From the NCBI GenBank assembly GCA_011525785.1, contig WYBT01000017.1, positions 34,720 through 98,719 of the forward strand: a stretch of DNA of 64,000 nucleotides, written 5' to 3'. Origin of the DNA: Planctomycetaceae bacterium. GTDB taxonomy: Bacteria; Planctomycetota; UBA1135; GCA-002686595. A program made the translations under genes and the position numbers. The stretch's first letter is position 1. Every line of letters starts with the position of its first letter. The notes under the pieces are model-generated. The model worked only from the letters and a program-made list of their open reading frames with translations, searched no databases and was not told the DNA's origin. This document shows, one piece after another, positions 46,310-57,766 of this stretch.

Positions 46310-47554
46310 CTACTCGACGCGGTTGAGCCCCGGCGCCGCGCGATCGATCAGCGCCGGCCAGCCGCGCTTTTCGAAGTCGATCATCACCGTGCCGCGCACC
46401 AGGCAGTCGCTGGTGTGCGGGTGCAGGTACACGCCGGCTTGCCCGTTGCGCTGCTCGCTGTTGATGTCGGTGAGCACGTTGTCGAGCACGCACACCGAGC
46501 GCGAGTGGCCGATCACGATCGCGCTCGCCAGGGAGGCGCGGATGGCGTTGCCCTGCACCAGCGCTCCGTCGTGGTTCTCGACCAGGATCGCGTACTGCCC
46601 GCAGTCGCGGATCGAGTTCGACGTGATCACCACGTGCGTGCGCTTCTCGGGCTGCGAGTTGGCCAGCACGATGCCGCCGGAGGTCGGCGGATTCTCGGGG
46701 TTCTTGACGCCCACGACGCGGTTGCCGGTGATCAAGATGCCCTCGGGCTCGCGCTGGCGGTCGTTGGAGCCGCACGCGATGCCGACGCCGACGCCGCGCT
46801 CCACGAGGTTGTTGCTGCACACCGAGTCGGTGTTCGAGAGCAGCAGGATGCCGGCGCCGACCTTCTGTCCGCCCGGCGCGATGTGGCCGACCGTGTCGCG
46901 CACGACGTTGCCGTCGACCACGACGCTGCTGCAGGTCGTGACGTAGATGCCGGCCTTCGAGCCGCGCTCGATGCTGCAGCCCAGCACGCGCACGTCGCCG
47001 GAGTTGGAGATCGCGATCGCGTCCGCGTCGGCGTCGACCACGCGCACCCCGCGCATCTCGACGTTGGAGCAGTTCCACATCTGGATCAGCCCGTGGCCCA
47101 GGTGGCGTCCCACGCCGCCGACGCCGCGCACGGTGAAGCCGTCGAGCAGGATGCCGGAGGCCAGTTCGATGCGCAGCAGTTGGACCGCCGGCACGTCGGT
47201 GCGCAGCTCGCACGCCGGTCCGCCCACGATGTGCGTCGACTCGCGCACCACGAGGCAGTGGTTGGCGCGCGGCAGCGGCGAGACCAGCACCGGGAACGGC
47301 GCCAGGCGCAACGTGCGGCCGCGCGCTGCGTCGAGCGCCCGCTGCACGTGCGCGGTGTAGTCGACCGAGCCGTCGGTGACGTGCCGCGTCGGCAGGAAGT
47401 GGACCAGCTCCAGCTCGCTGCTGGGCAGCACGGCGCCCGCGCCCGGCCCCTTGTTGGCCGGAACCGCGTTGCGCCCCTCCTGCGGCAGGACGACGGCCAG
47501 CGTCAACACGAACACCGTCAAGGCGACGGCCATCCACGCCACGGTTGCACGCAT
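46310..47554 (-). CDS. Membrane-anchored right-handed beta-helix protein
   Basis: A 414-residue protein with an N-terminal membrane anchor or signal (residues 5-24, VAWMAVALTVFVLTLAVVLP). The rest is a right-handed parallel beta-helix of about 22-residue turns with N/V-rich coils: NCSNVEMRGVRVVDADADAI, DVRVLGCSIERGSKAGIYVT, SSVVVDGNVVRD, DGALVQGNAIRASLASAIVI. It resembles NosD/pectin-lyase-like proteins. A carbohydrate-related extracellular role is the usual one; no catalytic residues are clear. Confidence 0.78.
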   Translation of the reverse strand: MRATVAWMAVALTVFVLTLAVVLPQEGRNAVPANKGPGAGAVLPSSELELVHFLPTRHVTDGSVDYTAHVQRALDAARGRTLRLAPFPVLVSPLPRANHCLVVRESTHIVGGPACELRTDVPAVQLLRIELASGILLDGFTVRGVGGVGRHLGHGLIQMWNCSNVEMRGVRVVDADADAIAISNSGDVRVLGCSIERGSKAGIYVTTCSSVVVDGNVVRDTVGHIAPGGQKVGAGILLLSNTDSVCSNNLVERGVGVGIACGSNDRQREPEGILITGNRVVGVKNPENPPTSGGIVLANSQPEKRTHVVITSNSIRDCGQYAILVENHDGALVQGNAIRASLASAIVIGHSRSVCVLDNVLTDINSEQRNGQAGVYLHPHTSDCLVRGTVMIDFEKRGWPALIDRAAPGLNRVE

Positions 47555-47668
47555 GCTGCGCGCGCATCGACCGACCGGCCGCAGAACTGGAGAGCGCCGA
47601 GCTGGCGCGCGCCAAATCGATCCCGAGTGTGGCTTGCAGCGCGTCGCGCTCTACTCTCGGGCCCCGCC

Positions 47669-48622
47669 GTGAACGCCTCCCGACCGATGCTCGCTCTCGC
47701 GCTCGCGGCGCTGGTCGCGTGCGCTCCCGACGAACTGCGGCTTCAGCCGGCGCCCGAGCCGCCGCGCGCGCTCACCAGCCAGTTCGAGCTGCGCGTCGAG
47801 ATGCAGCTCGAGAAGCTCGAGGTCGAGCGCGACGGAGAGACGCGTCCCGACGACAGTGGGATCGGCTCGCGCCTGGAGAGCAGCGAACGCCTCGTGTTCG
47901 AGGACACCTGGGAGGGCGGCGCGCTCGTGCGGACGTTTGCCGCGCTCGAAGGCCTCAAGCGCCACGTGCGCAGCGACGAGCACGTCGACGAGCGCGTGAA
48001 GTCCAGTCCGCTCGCCGGCGCGCGCGTGCGCTTCGAAGCGGGCCGAGCAGCGCAGTTCGTGAGCCCTGGCGCCGACGAACGCCTGCTCGCGGGCCTGCAG
48101 CCCGGCAGCGGGCTCGCAGCGTTCCTGACCGACGCGGCGCTCGCTCCCAACCAGCGCTGGCGCGTCGACGCCGCGGCGCTCGCAGAGCTCCTGCACCCCG
48201 GCGGCGATCTCGAACTCGTTGCGCCCGAGGACTCCGCCGCCGCGCGCGATAGCCAGTCGCAGCTGCGGCGCAACCTCGCGGGCGAGATCGAGGTCATCTT
48301 CTGGGGGCTGCGCGAACTCGCCGGGCTCGAGCTGGGCGTGCTGCAACTGGTCGGCGAGGTCCAGACCCAGGCCCAGACACGCGAGCAGCAACTCGATTTC
48401 GCGCTCGAGCAGCGCTACGAGCTGCGCCGCCGAGTCGACGGCGAGATCCTCTGGGATCGGCGCGCCGGTCGCGCGCACTCGGCGCGCCTGGAGTGCAAGC
48501 TCGAGCTCCTCTCGGTCACGCGCCAGACGCGCAGCGACGGACTGTTGCCGCAGGTGCTCGAGCGGCGGGCGAGCTTCCGCGGCTCGTCGCGCACCGATGC
48601 GCGCTTCAGCGTTCCCAAGTGA
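47669..48622 (+). CDS. Putative lipoprotein of unknown function
   Basis: A 317-residue protein with a lipoprotein signal (MLALALAALVAC lipobox LVAC, Cys about residue 19) and a mixed, charged mature part with two-fold similar halves (SQFELRVEMQLEKLEVERDG and EQQLDFALEQRYELRRRVDG). No known family. GTG 47669 is the likely start; an internal ATG follows seven codons later. Confidence 0.65.
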   Translation: MNASRPMLALALAALVACAPDELRLQPAPEPPRALTSQFELRVEMQLEKLEVERDGETRPDDSGIGSRLESSERLVFEDTWEGGALVRTFAALEGLKRHVRSDEHVDERVKSSPLAGARVRFEAGRAAQFVSPGADERLLAGLQPGSGLAAFLTDAALAPNQRWRVDAAALAELLHPGGDLELVAPEDSAAARDSQSQLRRNLAGEIEVIFWGLRELAGLELGVLQLVGEVQTQAQTREQQLDFALEQRYELRRRVDGEILWDRRAGRAHSARLECKLELLSVTRQTRSDGLLPQVLERRASFRGSSRTDARFSVPK

Positions 48623-48630
48623 CGCCGCGC

Positions 48631-48986
48631 TCAGCGCCGGTGCAGTGCGCGCGTGACCAGCGGCGCGACGACGCCGCCGATCACGATGAAGGCCACGATC
48701 AGGAGCCCCAGCCTCGTCAGGCCGCGCCAGCCCTTGGGAAATGTCGACCAGAACAGGCCCAGCGCGACTGCGCCGAACACGATCATTCCGGTCAGGAGCA
48801 CCCAGCCTTCGCTGAACAAGAGGCGCCGGTCGCGCACGGCGTGCTCGCCGTCGTCGTCGAGCACCCAACCGCGCGGCAACGCGGCGCGCACTTCGGCCGG
48901 CGTGGGCTTGCGGCCGTCGCGGCGGATGCGCGCCAGGTCGACCAGCTCCTCGACGCGCACGCGGCGCGGCGTAACCTGCCCCTCGC

Positions 48987-48990
<4 letters not shown>
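48631..48990 (-). CDS. Small membrane protein co-transcribed with gatB
   Basis: A 119-residue protein: a basic, soluble N-terminal 55 residues (PTPAEVRAALPRGWVLDDDG) followed by two membrane helices (about 62-81 and 92-112). Its ATG overlaps the gatB stop, so it is the last gene of the gatCAB operon. Family unknown; no obvious functional link to amidotransfer. Confidence 0.65.
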
Positions 48991-50434
<1,444 letters not shown>

Positions 50435-50438
<4 letters not shown>

Positions 50439-51898
50439 GAGGCGCTCGCGGAGGCGTGGAGCGGCGGCAGCGCGCGGTGGTGCTCGCTCGCGCGTTGCCA
50501 GGCTGCGCCGCAGGCGAGCACCAGGGCGTCGGCGCCGGCGGGGCCGATCCACTGCATGCCGACGGGCAGGTCGGCCGAGCCCTCGCGCACCAGGCCGCAG
50601 GGCGTGCTCAGCGCCGGCAGTCCCGCCAGGCTCGCCGGAGTGGTGAGCACGTCGGCGGCGTACATCGCCAGCGGGTCCTCGGTGCGCGCGCCCAGCTCGA
50701 AGGCCAGCGTAGGGCTGGTCGGCCCGACGAGCACGTCGACCGACTCGAAGGCGCGCTCGAAGTCGCGCGCGATCGCGCGCCGCACCTTGAGCGCGTGGAC
50801 GTACCAGGCTTCGTAGTAGCCGCTGGAGAGCACGAACGAGCCCAGCGCCACGCGCCGCCGCGCCTCGGGTCCAAGCCCGCGCGAGCGCGTCGCCTCGATC
50901 ATGCCCTGCAGCGTGCCGTCGCCTTCGACGCGTGCTCCGTAGCGCACTCCGTCGTAGCGCGCGAGGTTGCTCGAGGCTTCGGCGCTGGCCACCACGTAGT
51001 AGCAGGGCGAGGCGTAGCGCGTGTGGGGCAGTTCGAGCTCGCGCACCAGCGCGCCTTCGCGTTCGCAGTGCGCCAGCGCTGCGCGTACGCACTGCGCGAC
51101 GCGCGGGTCGACGCCCGCTTCGAAGTGCTCGCGCGGAACGCCGATGCGCAGTCCACGCAAGCTGCGCGGAGCGAGCGGCGTCAGCGGCGGCTCGGCCAGC
51201 GAGGTCCCATCGCGCGGGTCCTCGCCGCTGAGTGCGGCGAGCACGCGTTCGATGCGCTCGACCTCGCGCGCCAGGATGCCGACGCAGTCGAGCGACGAAG
51301 CGAACGCGATCAGGCCCCAGCGCGGGATGCGGCCGTAGCTGGGCTTGAAGCCGCTCACGCCGCACAGCGCGGCCGGCTGGCGCACTGACCCGCCGGTGTC
51401 CGATCCCAGCGCGAAATCCACCAGGCCGGCCGCGACCGCCGCGGCCGCGCCGCTCGACGAGCCGCCCGGGCTGCGGCTGAGGTCCCAGGGGTTGCGCGTC
51501 GGCCCCAGCGCGGAGTTCTCGCCCGACGAGCCGAAGCCGAACTCGTCCATGTTCGTCACGCCCAGCGGGGTCGCGCCCGAGGCGAGTGCGCGTTCGACGG
51601 CGGTGGCGCTGTAGGGCGCGCGATAGCCCGCGAGCACGGCGCTCGCGGCGTTCGTCTCGACCCCGCGCCAGCACAGATTGGCCTTCACCGCGAAGCTCAG
51701 CCCGCGCAGGGGCTGCGCGCTCGCCTCGACTTCGGCCTGAGCGGCTGCGATGGCTCGCGCGCGCTGCGCCTCGATCGAGGCGAACGCACCCAGGCGTCCG
51801 TTGAACTCGGCGACGCGCGCGAGCGCCTGTTCCAGGGTCCGTTCCGGGGCCCGCTCCAGGGCGCGGTCGGCGAACGGCTCGGCTCCGCTCCGGCTCAT
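50435..51898 (-). CDS. gatA: Aspartyl/glutamyl-tRNA amidotransferase subunit A
   Basis: A 487-residue amidase-signature enzyme that releases ammonia from glutamine for GatB. The catalytic Ser-cisSer-Lys triad is visible: Lys in LSFAVKANLCWRGV, Ser in SPGGSSSGAAAAVAAGLV and the Ser loop LGSDTGGSVRQPAALCG. PTSPTLAFELGARTEDPLAM and LPVGMQWIGPAGADALVL complete the fold. Translation is coupled to gatB downstream (ATGA) and to gatC upstream (ATGA). Confidence 0.95.
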
Positions 51899-52242
51899 CG
51901 CTCGCCGCCGATGGTCTTGGGCACGGAGAAGAAACCGTCTTCGGCGCGCGGCGCGCCCGCCAGCAACGTGTCGCGCTCGAGCGAGGGCTGCAGGCGGTCG
52001 TCGCGCACGCTGTCGACGCGCGTCGAGGGGCTGCGCAGCGGCTCCAGCCCGCTGACGTCGAGCTCGCGCAGCTGCGCGAAGGACTCGAGCACGCGCGCGA
52101 AGTCCCGCGCGAAGCCCGCGCGTTCCTGCTCCGGCACGTGGAGCCGCGCCAGGCGCAGCGCCTGGTCGAGGGCGGTGCTCGCGGGGGACGGGGAGGCCGG
52201 CGCAGCGGGCTCGCGGGCGTCGTTTCGAGGCGTATCGCTCAC
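51895..52242 (-). CDS. gatC: Aspartyl/glutamyl-tRNA amidotransferase subunit C
   Basis: A 115-residue protein that wraps around GatA and GatB. LDQALRLARLHVPEQERAGF and FAQLRELDVSGLEPLRSPST match the GatC pattern, and it ends DGFFSVPKTIGGER (usually FFxVPxxxx). It has a longer, Pro/Ala-rich N-terminus than most. Start assigned to GTG 52242; an in-frame ATG further upstream would add an unlikely extension. First gene of gatC-gatA-gatB-membrane protein. Confidence 0.85.
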   Translation of the reverse strand: MSDTPRNDAREPAAPASPSPASTALDQALRLARLHVPEQERAGFARDFARVLESFAQLRELDVSGLEPLRSPSTRVDSVRDDRLQPSLERDTLLAGAPRAEDGFFSVPKTIGGER

Positions 52243-52341
52243 GCCGCGCAGCGTAGCTCCGCAGCGCTCGATTGCAGCCTCCGCGCGCGCCGCGTCGGCG
52301 CACGAGTTCTCCATGCTGCGCGGATGCGCTAGCTTGTCGGT

Positions 52342-53025
52342 GTGTCGATCGCCGCGATCCTGACCCCGCGCGTGTTTGCGCCCGAACCCAGCGGCGCTGC
52401 GGCCTTCGGCGCGCCGGATTGGTCCAGCCTGGGCCTGGTGCTGTGCATCGTCGGCAGCTTGCTGATCGCCAACGGCATCCTGTTCCGCAATCCCAAGTCG
52501 CTGGTGGCCGAGCGCCTGGGCCGCGCTCCGCAGGACTTCCGCCGCATCCGCGAGTTCGTCTTCCACCGCGTGCAGATGACGCTGGGGTTCCTGTTCCTGG
52601 TGGCAGGCTTCGCCGCGCAGATCTACGGCCGCGCCGTGCCTGCACCGGCCGACGGCGGTTCCGCGGCGCTGTGGATCGGCGCGGTGGTCGTGCTCGCCAT
52701 CGCGCTGGAGGTCGGCGGGTGGTGGTGGAGTCTGCGCTCGCTGCGCGCCCTGGTGCGCGCGCACCTGCGCGAGCATCCGCCGGACTTCGAGACCGACACC
52801 AACTTGGCGCGCGAGATCGGCGAGCTGTTCGGGCTCAACTCGAAGGAAGACGAGACCGTGCAGTCCTACGCGGCGCGCTTGCGCGGCGAACTGGGGCTCG
52901 CGCTGCCGCGGGCGAACTCCACCTCGCGTGCGCGCGAACGACGCGCCGCGGCCTCGCCGCGCTTCGCCGAGGAATTCGAGCGCGCGGAGGAGCTGGGCGC
53001 GCGCGAGTCGGGCGCCGGGGACTGA
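52342..53025 (+). CDS. Hypothetical membrane protein
   Basis: A 227-residue protein with three hydrophobic segments (about 28-46, 68-90, 105-125), the first followed by ANGILFRNPKSLVAERLGRA. A helical cytosolic C-terminus contains HPPDFETDTNLAREIGELFG. Divergent from gatC. GTG start at 52342; family unknown. Confidence 0.6.
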   Translation: MSIAAILTPRVFAPEPSGAAAFGAPDWSSLGLVLCIVGSLLIANGILFRNPKSLVAERLGRAPQDFRRIREFVFHRVQMTLGFLFLVAGFAAQIYGRAVPAPADGGSAALWIGAVVVLAIALEVGGWWWSLRSLRALVRAHLREHPPDFETDTNLAREIGELFGLNSKEDETVQSYAARLRGELGLALPRANSTSRARERRAAASPRFAEEFERAEELGARESGAGD

Positions 53026-53062
53026 GGCGCTCGGCGCCGGCGTGCGGGTTCGCGGTTTTTTT
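53026..53062 (+). terminator. Possible terminator after the membrane protein gene
   Basis: GGCGC-TCG-GCGCC (53026-53038) directly follows the stop codon, and a run of seven T residues lies at 53056-53062. The 17-nt gap between stem and T run is longer than in typical intrinsic terminators, so this is tentative. Confidence 0.35.
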
Positions 53063-54134
53063 CGACCGCTCCCGCCGGCGCGCCGTGTCGCTTCTCGACC
53101 GTGGGTCCTGCGCGCACCCGCAGCGTTTGGTCGCCGTTGTTTGCGGATCGCGCGACATCCGTGCGGCTGACGTTGCGTGGAAGCGCCACGTGGAGGGTGC
53201 GCGGCTGATGCTCGCGCCCGAGGGGCGCGTCCGTGGGTCGCTGTCCAGGACGCGCGCTCTCTTCGAAACGACGGACGTAGCGCGGCGAGTCACGCGCTGC
53301 GCCGGTCGTCGATTGCTGCCTGCGCGCCTGCGGATGTCGGGGCGAGCGCGTTCGAGCGACTGGCGTCGCGCGCCCCACGTGCACCTCTCGCAGCCGGAAA
53401 ATTCGTGTGGATCTGCAACCGCAGCGGCGTCGCTGGAGTCCACCTCTGGCATGCACCGTCGATCTCCGAGCCCGCCCGAAGAGGGCCTTCCCGCACCGCT
53501 CGACGCACGCGGCCCGGTGGCGCCGAGCGAAGCACGTCCGACGCCCGAGTCAGCGGGCACAGGAGCGTTCGCAACCAGCGCAGAACCGGGTTCGAGTCCG
53601 AGTGGGGCGCCGAGTAGGGCGATAGACGTCTCCTCGGGAGCGCCACCCGGCGCGTTGCCCGGCTCGTCGCTCGATCCGCCCTCGAATTCTCCGGCGATCG
53701 CGCCCCCGAGTTGTTCGTCGACCGCTCACTCGCCTCCGTCAGCGGCGCACACACGCAAGTTCGGGCGCGACTGTCGCGCAGTCCCGCGCAGGAGCGCAGA
53801 ACTCGACGTCGGCCCGGACGCGCACGCGGATTCTCTGCCCGACTCGCTCGACCAGGCGCGCGCGGAGCCGCGCGCTGAACGAAGGCGGGAACGACGGCCT
53901 GAAGCAAGCCACGAGGATCCGCGCGAGACGAGGCGCGAAGCTCTGCACGACGCGACGGACGGCGCTACGGACGACGCGACGTACGGCGCGACGTACGGCG
54001 CGACGCACGCGACGCCACGCGACACGACGCCGCACGGCACGAGGCGCGAAGCCCTCCACGACGCGACGGACGACGCTGCGCGCTCCGAACGCCGCGACGA
54101 GTGGCGCGCACGACCTCGTGAGCAGGGCCTCGAC
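53063..54134. other. Gene-poor stretch with in-frame 34-nt direct repeat
   Basis: About 1.07 kb without a confident gene, although the frame that carries comF stays open through it from an ATG at 53451. The translation is low-complexity (Pro/Ser/Ala-rich, then Thr/Asp/Ala-rich). Two 34-nt copies (53928-53961 and 54039-54072) differ at two positions and lie 111 nt apart, a multiple of three, and short 12-nt units built around GTACGGCGCGAC lie between them. It may be an unusual N-terminal extension of ComF or non-coding DNA. Confidence 0.5.
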
Positions 54135-55532
54135 GTGCGGGGCGACGGATGGCGCGAGAGGCGACCCGCCTCTGCGCTTCCTGCCTCGTCCAAACTCGCC
54201 TTCGATCGGCCGTTCGGTTCCGGGCGGCGCCCGCGTTGGTCGTCGACTCTCGCTGCGACCCGCGCGGTTGCGCAGCGCGCTGTCGCAGCGCGCGCACTGC
54301 GCGCCTTCGCCTCAGCGGCGGCGCTCGAGTTGCGCGACGCGTTGCATCCGCCCCTGTGCGCGATCTGCGGCGCGGCCGGTGTCGCCGCGCCCTGGTGTGA
54401 GCTCCACCGACTGCCCGAGCGGCCGGCGGGCGTGCGCTGTCCGCGTTGCGCCAGCCGGGTTCCCGAGGCCCTGCGCGACGCCACCGAGGCCGGCGCGGCA
54501 TGTGCAGCCTGCAGGCAGCGCTCTCCCCGAATCGAGCGCCTGATCGTGCTCGGCGACTACCGCGACCGGGCGTTGCGCGAGTGGATCCTGGCCTTCAAGC
54601 ACGGCGGACGAGCGGACCTCGCCGCGCCGTTGGGGGCGGCGCTCGCGGCGCACGTCGCGCGCAGCTTGCGCTGGGACGACGTCGAGGGCGCGCGGGTGCT
54701 GTGTCCTGTGCCTCTGCATCGCTGGCGCCGGCTGGCGCGCGGCTACGACCAGGCGCGCGAGCTGGCGTCCGCGCTCGCTGCTGAACTCGGCGCGCCGTGT
54801 CAGTCGCTGCTCCGCCGCACGCGCGCGACGGCCGTGCAGGGTGCGAGCGGGTCCGCCTCGCGCGACTCGAACGTCCGCGGCGCGTTCGTCGCGGTGCGGC
54901 CGGGCTGGTGGTCGCGTCTGCGAGCCGTCGAGCAGCCCAGTCTGGCGCGCTTCGACCAAGTGTGGCTGGTCGACGATGTGGTCACCTCCGGCGCCACGCT
55001 GCGCGAGTGTGCGCGCGCGCTGCGAAGAGCGGGCGCACGCTGGGTGGGGGCCATGGCGCTGGCGCGCGCGCACGGCGGGGCCGGCGCCGCTGGCCTCGAA
55101 CCCGAGCGCGGGGTTGGGGCCGCGCGCGGCGACGACCCAGGCCGATCTCATTCACGCGGATCCGCGCACGCGTCGAGCCTTGAAGCCGCCGCCGGAGCGC
55201 CAGATCTCGACGCGGAGCCGGCGCCGCACTCGCACGCGGTCCAGCGCGGCGCTTCGACCTTCGCACCGGGCGCCATCTCACTGCTGTCGCTATCGACTCG
55301 GGCTCGTGCGCAGCCGAGCGCCGGTTCGCGCTCGCCTGCACTGCGGCGACCAACCGGGACTGTCGCCGCCGGGCGTCGCGTTGGCCTGCGCCCAGTGCTG
55401 CTTGCAAGTCGCGCCGCAGCACGCTCCTCGAGCGGTTCGCGGGTCGCGCGCCGCTCGCGCTGGCTATCCTCTTCCGCCTCAGTTGCTGTTCGCGTGCCGT
55501 TTGTCCGCGCGCGCCGCGCCCTGACTGTCACC
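54135..55532 (+). CDS. comF: ComF-family phosphoribosyltransferase, no stop before larC
   Basis: Zinc-finger-like cysteines (LCAICGAAG, GVRCPRCASR, CAACRQ) precede the phosphoribosyltransferase domain: VLCPVPLHRWRRLARGYDQA and the PRPP-binding DQVWLVDDVVTSGATL. This is the layout of ComF/GntX proteins used in DNA uptake. The start is uncertain (GTG 54135 or farther upstream). After the PRTase domain the frame runs on, Ser/Arg/Ala-rich, for about 150 codons to the larC ATG without a stop; either a comF-larC fusion or a lost stop/frameshift. The end given is the base before larC. Confidence 0.7.
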
Positions 55533-56858
55533 ATGAGTGAAACGCCCGCCGACCAACGAGCTCCCGAGCAGCGCTCCGCCGATCGGATCCGTACAGAGAG
55601 CTCCCGGACGAACGCTGCGCCCGAAGCTGCGCTGGAAGGGGCCGCGGACACGCTACTTATCGAGCCCTTCGGAGGGCTGGCGGGAGACATGCTGCTCGCC
55701 GCCTTGCTCGATCTGCGCGATCCGCGACTGGGGCTCGAGGACCTGCGCGCGCTGGCGCGCGAGTTGGTCCCCGGTGAGGCGAGCCTGGACGTCGAGACGG
55801 TCTGGCGCGGCTCCCTGTCCGGGTTGCAGCTGACGGTTCGCACCGCCGAGTCGAACGCGTTGCCGCATCGCGGCTATCGCGACCTGGCGCAGATCCTCGA
55901 ACGCTCGTCGCTGCCCCCCGACGTCGTGCAGCGCGCCTGCGCCGTGCTGTGGCGCCTGGCCGAGGCCGAGGCCACCGTGCACGGCTGCACGCCGGAGGAG
56001 ATCCACTTCCACGAGATCGGCGCCGTCGATTCGCTGATCGACGTCGCTGGCGTGTGTCTGGCGCTCGAGCGCCTGGGCGTGCGGCGCGTGCTGGCGACCG
56101 CGCCGTTGGTCGGCTCGGGTTACGTCAAGTGCGCGCACGGTCAGATGCCCGTGCCCGCGCCCGCCGTGGCGCAGCTCCTGCGCGGACGCGACGCGCTCCT
56201 CGAGGGCGAGGGCGAGCGCCTGACTCCAACGGGCGCCGCGCTGCTGGTCGAACTCACGGAGCGCTTCGCGCCGCCCGGACCGTTCCGCGCCGCTCGCGTC
56301 GGCTACGGCGCGGGCCATCGCGATCCGCGCGGCGGCCCGCCCAACATCGCGCGCGTGCAGCTCGGAGGCTCGCGCGCGCCCGCCGTTGCGCGCGCGCGGG
56401 TGGTCGAACTCGAGTGCAACCTCGACGACGTCTCGGGCGAGCAGGTCGGGCACCTGGTCGGCGAGTTGCGCGCTCGCGGCGCGCTGGAGGTGTGGACGAG
56501 CGCCCTGGCGATGAAGAAGGACCGCCCCGGCGTGCTGCTCACGCTGCTGTGCCGCGAGTCCGAGCGCGAGCGTCTCGAGGATTGCCTGTTCGAGCACTCG
56601 CCGACCCTGGGAGTGCGCTGGTCGATGCGCGAGCGCACCGAGTGCGAGCGCCTTCCGTTCGCGCTGGAACTGCTCGGCGGCTCCGTGCGGGGCGAACGCC
56701 GGGTGCGGCCGCGCACACCGGCCGCGCAGCCCCCCACGGCGCGCGATCTGTTCTTCGAGTACGACGACATGGTGGCGCTGGCGCGTGCCAGGGGTCTATC
56801 GCTGCGCGAAGTCGAGCACGCCTGTCTGAGCGCGGCGCTCGAGCGGGGCGGCGCCTGA
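55533..56858 (+). CDS. larC: LarC, nickel-pincer cofactor chelatase
   Basis: A 441-residue protein that inserts nickel into the pyridinium bisthiocarboxylate cofactor of lactate racemase-like enzymes. FGGLAGDMLLAALLDLRDPR, the metal region HGCTPEEIHFHEIGAVDSLI with its His/Glu residues, and LVGSGYVKCAHGQMPVPAPA are family signatures; ECNLDDVSGEQVGHLVGELR and ALAMKKDRPGVLLTLLC form the C-terminal part. It is one continuous chain; in Lactobacillus the homologue needs a programmed frameshift. It is in frame with comF upstream. LarA, LarB and LarE are not in the window. Confidence 0.9.
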   Translation: MSETPADQRAPEQRSADRIRTESSRTNAAPEAALEGAADTLLIEPFGGLAGDMLLAALLDLRDPRLGLEDLRALARELVPGEASLDVETVWRGSLSGLQLTVRTAESNALPHRGYRDLAQILERSSLPPDVVQRACAVLWRLAEAEATVHGCTPEEIHFHEIGAVDSLIDVAGVCLALERLGVRRVLATAPLVGSGYVKCAHGQMPVPAPAVAQLLRGRDALLEGEGERLTPTGAALLVELTERFAPPGPFRAARVGYGAGHRDPRGGPPNIARVQLGGSRAPAVARARVVELECNLDDVSGEQVGHLVGELRARGALEVWTSALAMKKDRPGVLLTLLCRESERERLEDCLFEHSPTLGVRWSMRERTECERLPFALELLGGSVRGERRVRPRTPAAQPPTARDLFFEYDDMVALARARGLSLREVEHACLSAALERGGA

Positions 56859-56965
56859 CTCGCAGTCGCGGGGGCGAGAGCGCAAGTAAGCGCGCGAGAG
56901 CGTGTCTTTGGGCGAAACCCGCGGCGCGCGTGAGTTGGCGCTCCGGGCGTGCGCGGGCAATCGCG

Positions 56966-57355
56966 CTACTCGTACAGCGCCGCTTCGGGCGCCGGCTCCT
57001 GGTTCTCGGGATCGTCCAGGCGGCGCGCAATGCGGTTGTCGGCGTCGAGCAGCAGGACCACCGGCGGGCGCGGCCGATCGGTCCACTCGAAGGTCATCAA
57101 GATGACCTCGTCGCCGGGCCGCACCAGGTGCGCCGCCGCGCCGTTGATGCAGATCTTCCCAGAGCCGCGCGGGCCGCTGATGGCGTAGGTCTCAAGGCGC
57201 GCGCCGTTGGTGTTGTCGACGATCATCACGCGCTCGAAGGGCGCGATGTCGGCGGCGTCCATCAGATCGCGGTCGATGGTCACCGAGCCGACGTAGTCCA
57301 GGCGCGCCTCGGTGACCGTCGCCTTGTGCAGCTTCGCGCGTAGGAAACTCCGCAT
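56966..57355 (-). CDS. panD: Aspartate 1-decarboxylase
   Basis: A 129-residue pyruvoyl enzyme making beta-alanine for pantothenate. [20 protein letters not shown] starts the fold, and self-cleavage is expected at the Gly-Ser of [13 protein letters not shown] (Ser about 25), giving the pyruvoyl group. [20 protein letters not shown] and [20 protein letters not shown] complete the family pattern. Lies convergent with larC. Confidence 0.94.
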   Translation of the reverse strand: MRSFLRAKLHKATVTEARLDYVGSVTIDRDLMDAADIAPFERVMIVDNTNGARLETYAISGPRGSGKICINGAAAHLVRPGDEVILMTFEWTDRPRPPVVLLLDADNRIARRLDDPENQEPAPEAALYE

Positions 57356-57766
57356 GGGCAGTCCGCCAGTCTTACGCACGCGCGCGGAGCCTGTCCACCC
57401 GCGGCTCGAAACCTGGTCCGCGCGGCCGGCGCCGGAGCGACTGTCCCCAGTGCGCCGGCGCCACAGGATTTGGTGGCGCGACGTCGGAGGCGCCCGACCG
57501 CTTGTGGATCGTTCCAAATCCGCGCGCTAACATCGGGAGCGTCGCAGGGGTGCGGCGCGGAGCGGGGCGCGACCCTCCTCCGTGGGCGTCGCCGACGCCC
57601 GAGCCACCTTGCGATGGAACCTGTGCGTCGCTGTTCGCGCGCCGGGCGCGCCACCTCGCCAGCGGAGGCCGCGCGTGCGCCAGAGGCACACTCCGAGCGC
57701 CAGTCCCGGGCCCGCCCGCCCTGGTTCCGCAGCCTTCGAATGCCATTTCTACCAGTGACGCCCACG
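57356..57766. other. Intergenic stretch upstream of an SH3-domain gene
   Basis: About 410 nt between divergent genes. Open frames on both strands are shadows. TTGTGG (57502) and TAACAT (57528) resemble promoter hexamers but the 20-nt spacing is too long, so I do not annotate a promoter. Confidence 0.4.

Noticed and set aside
53570..53625. tRNA-like GGTTCGAGTCC (T-loop lookalike)
   Set aside because: No matching acceptor stem, D-arm or anticodon arm can be folded in the preceding 70 nt, and the flanking stem of the T-arm does not pair.
57502..57533. Promoter TTGTGG-TAACAT before the SH3-domain gene
   Set aside because: The 20-nt spacing is too long for a sigma-70 promoter.
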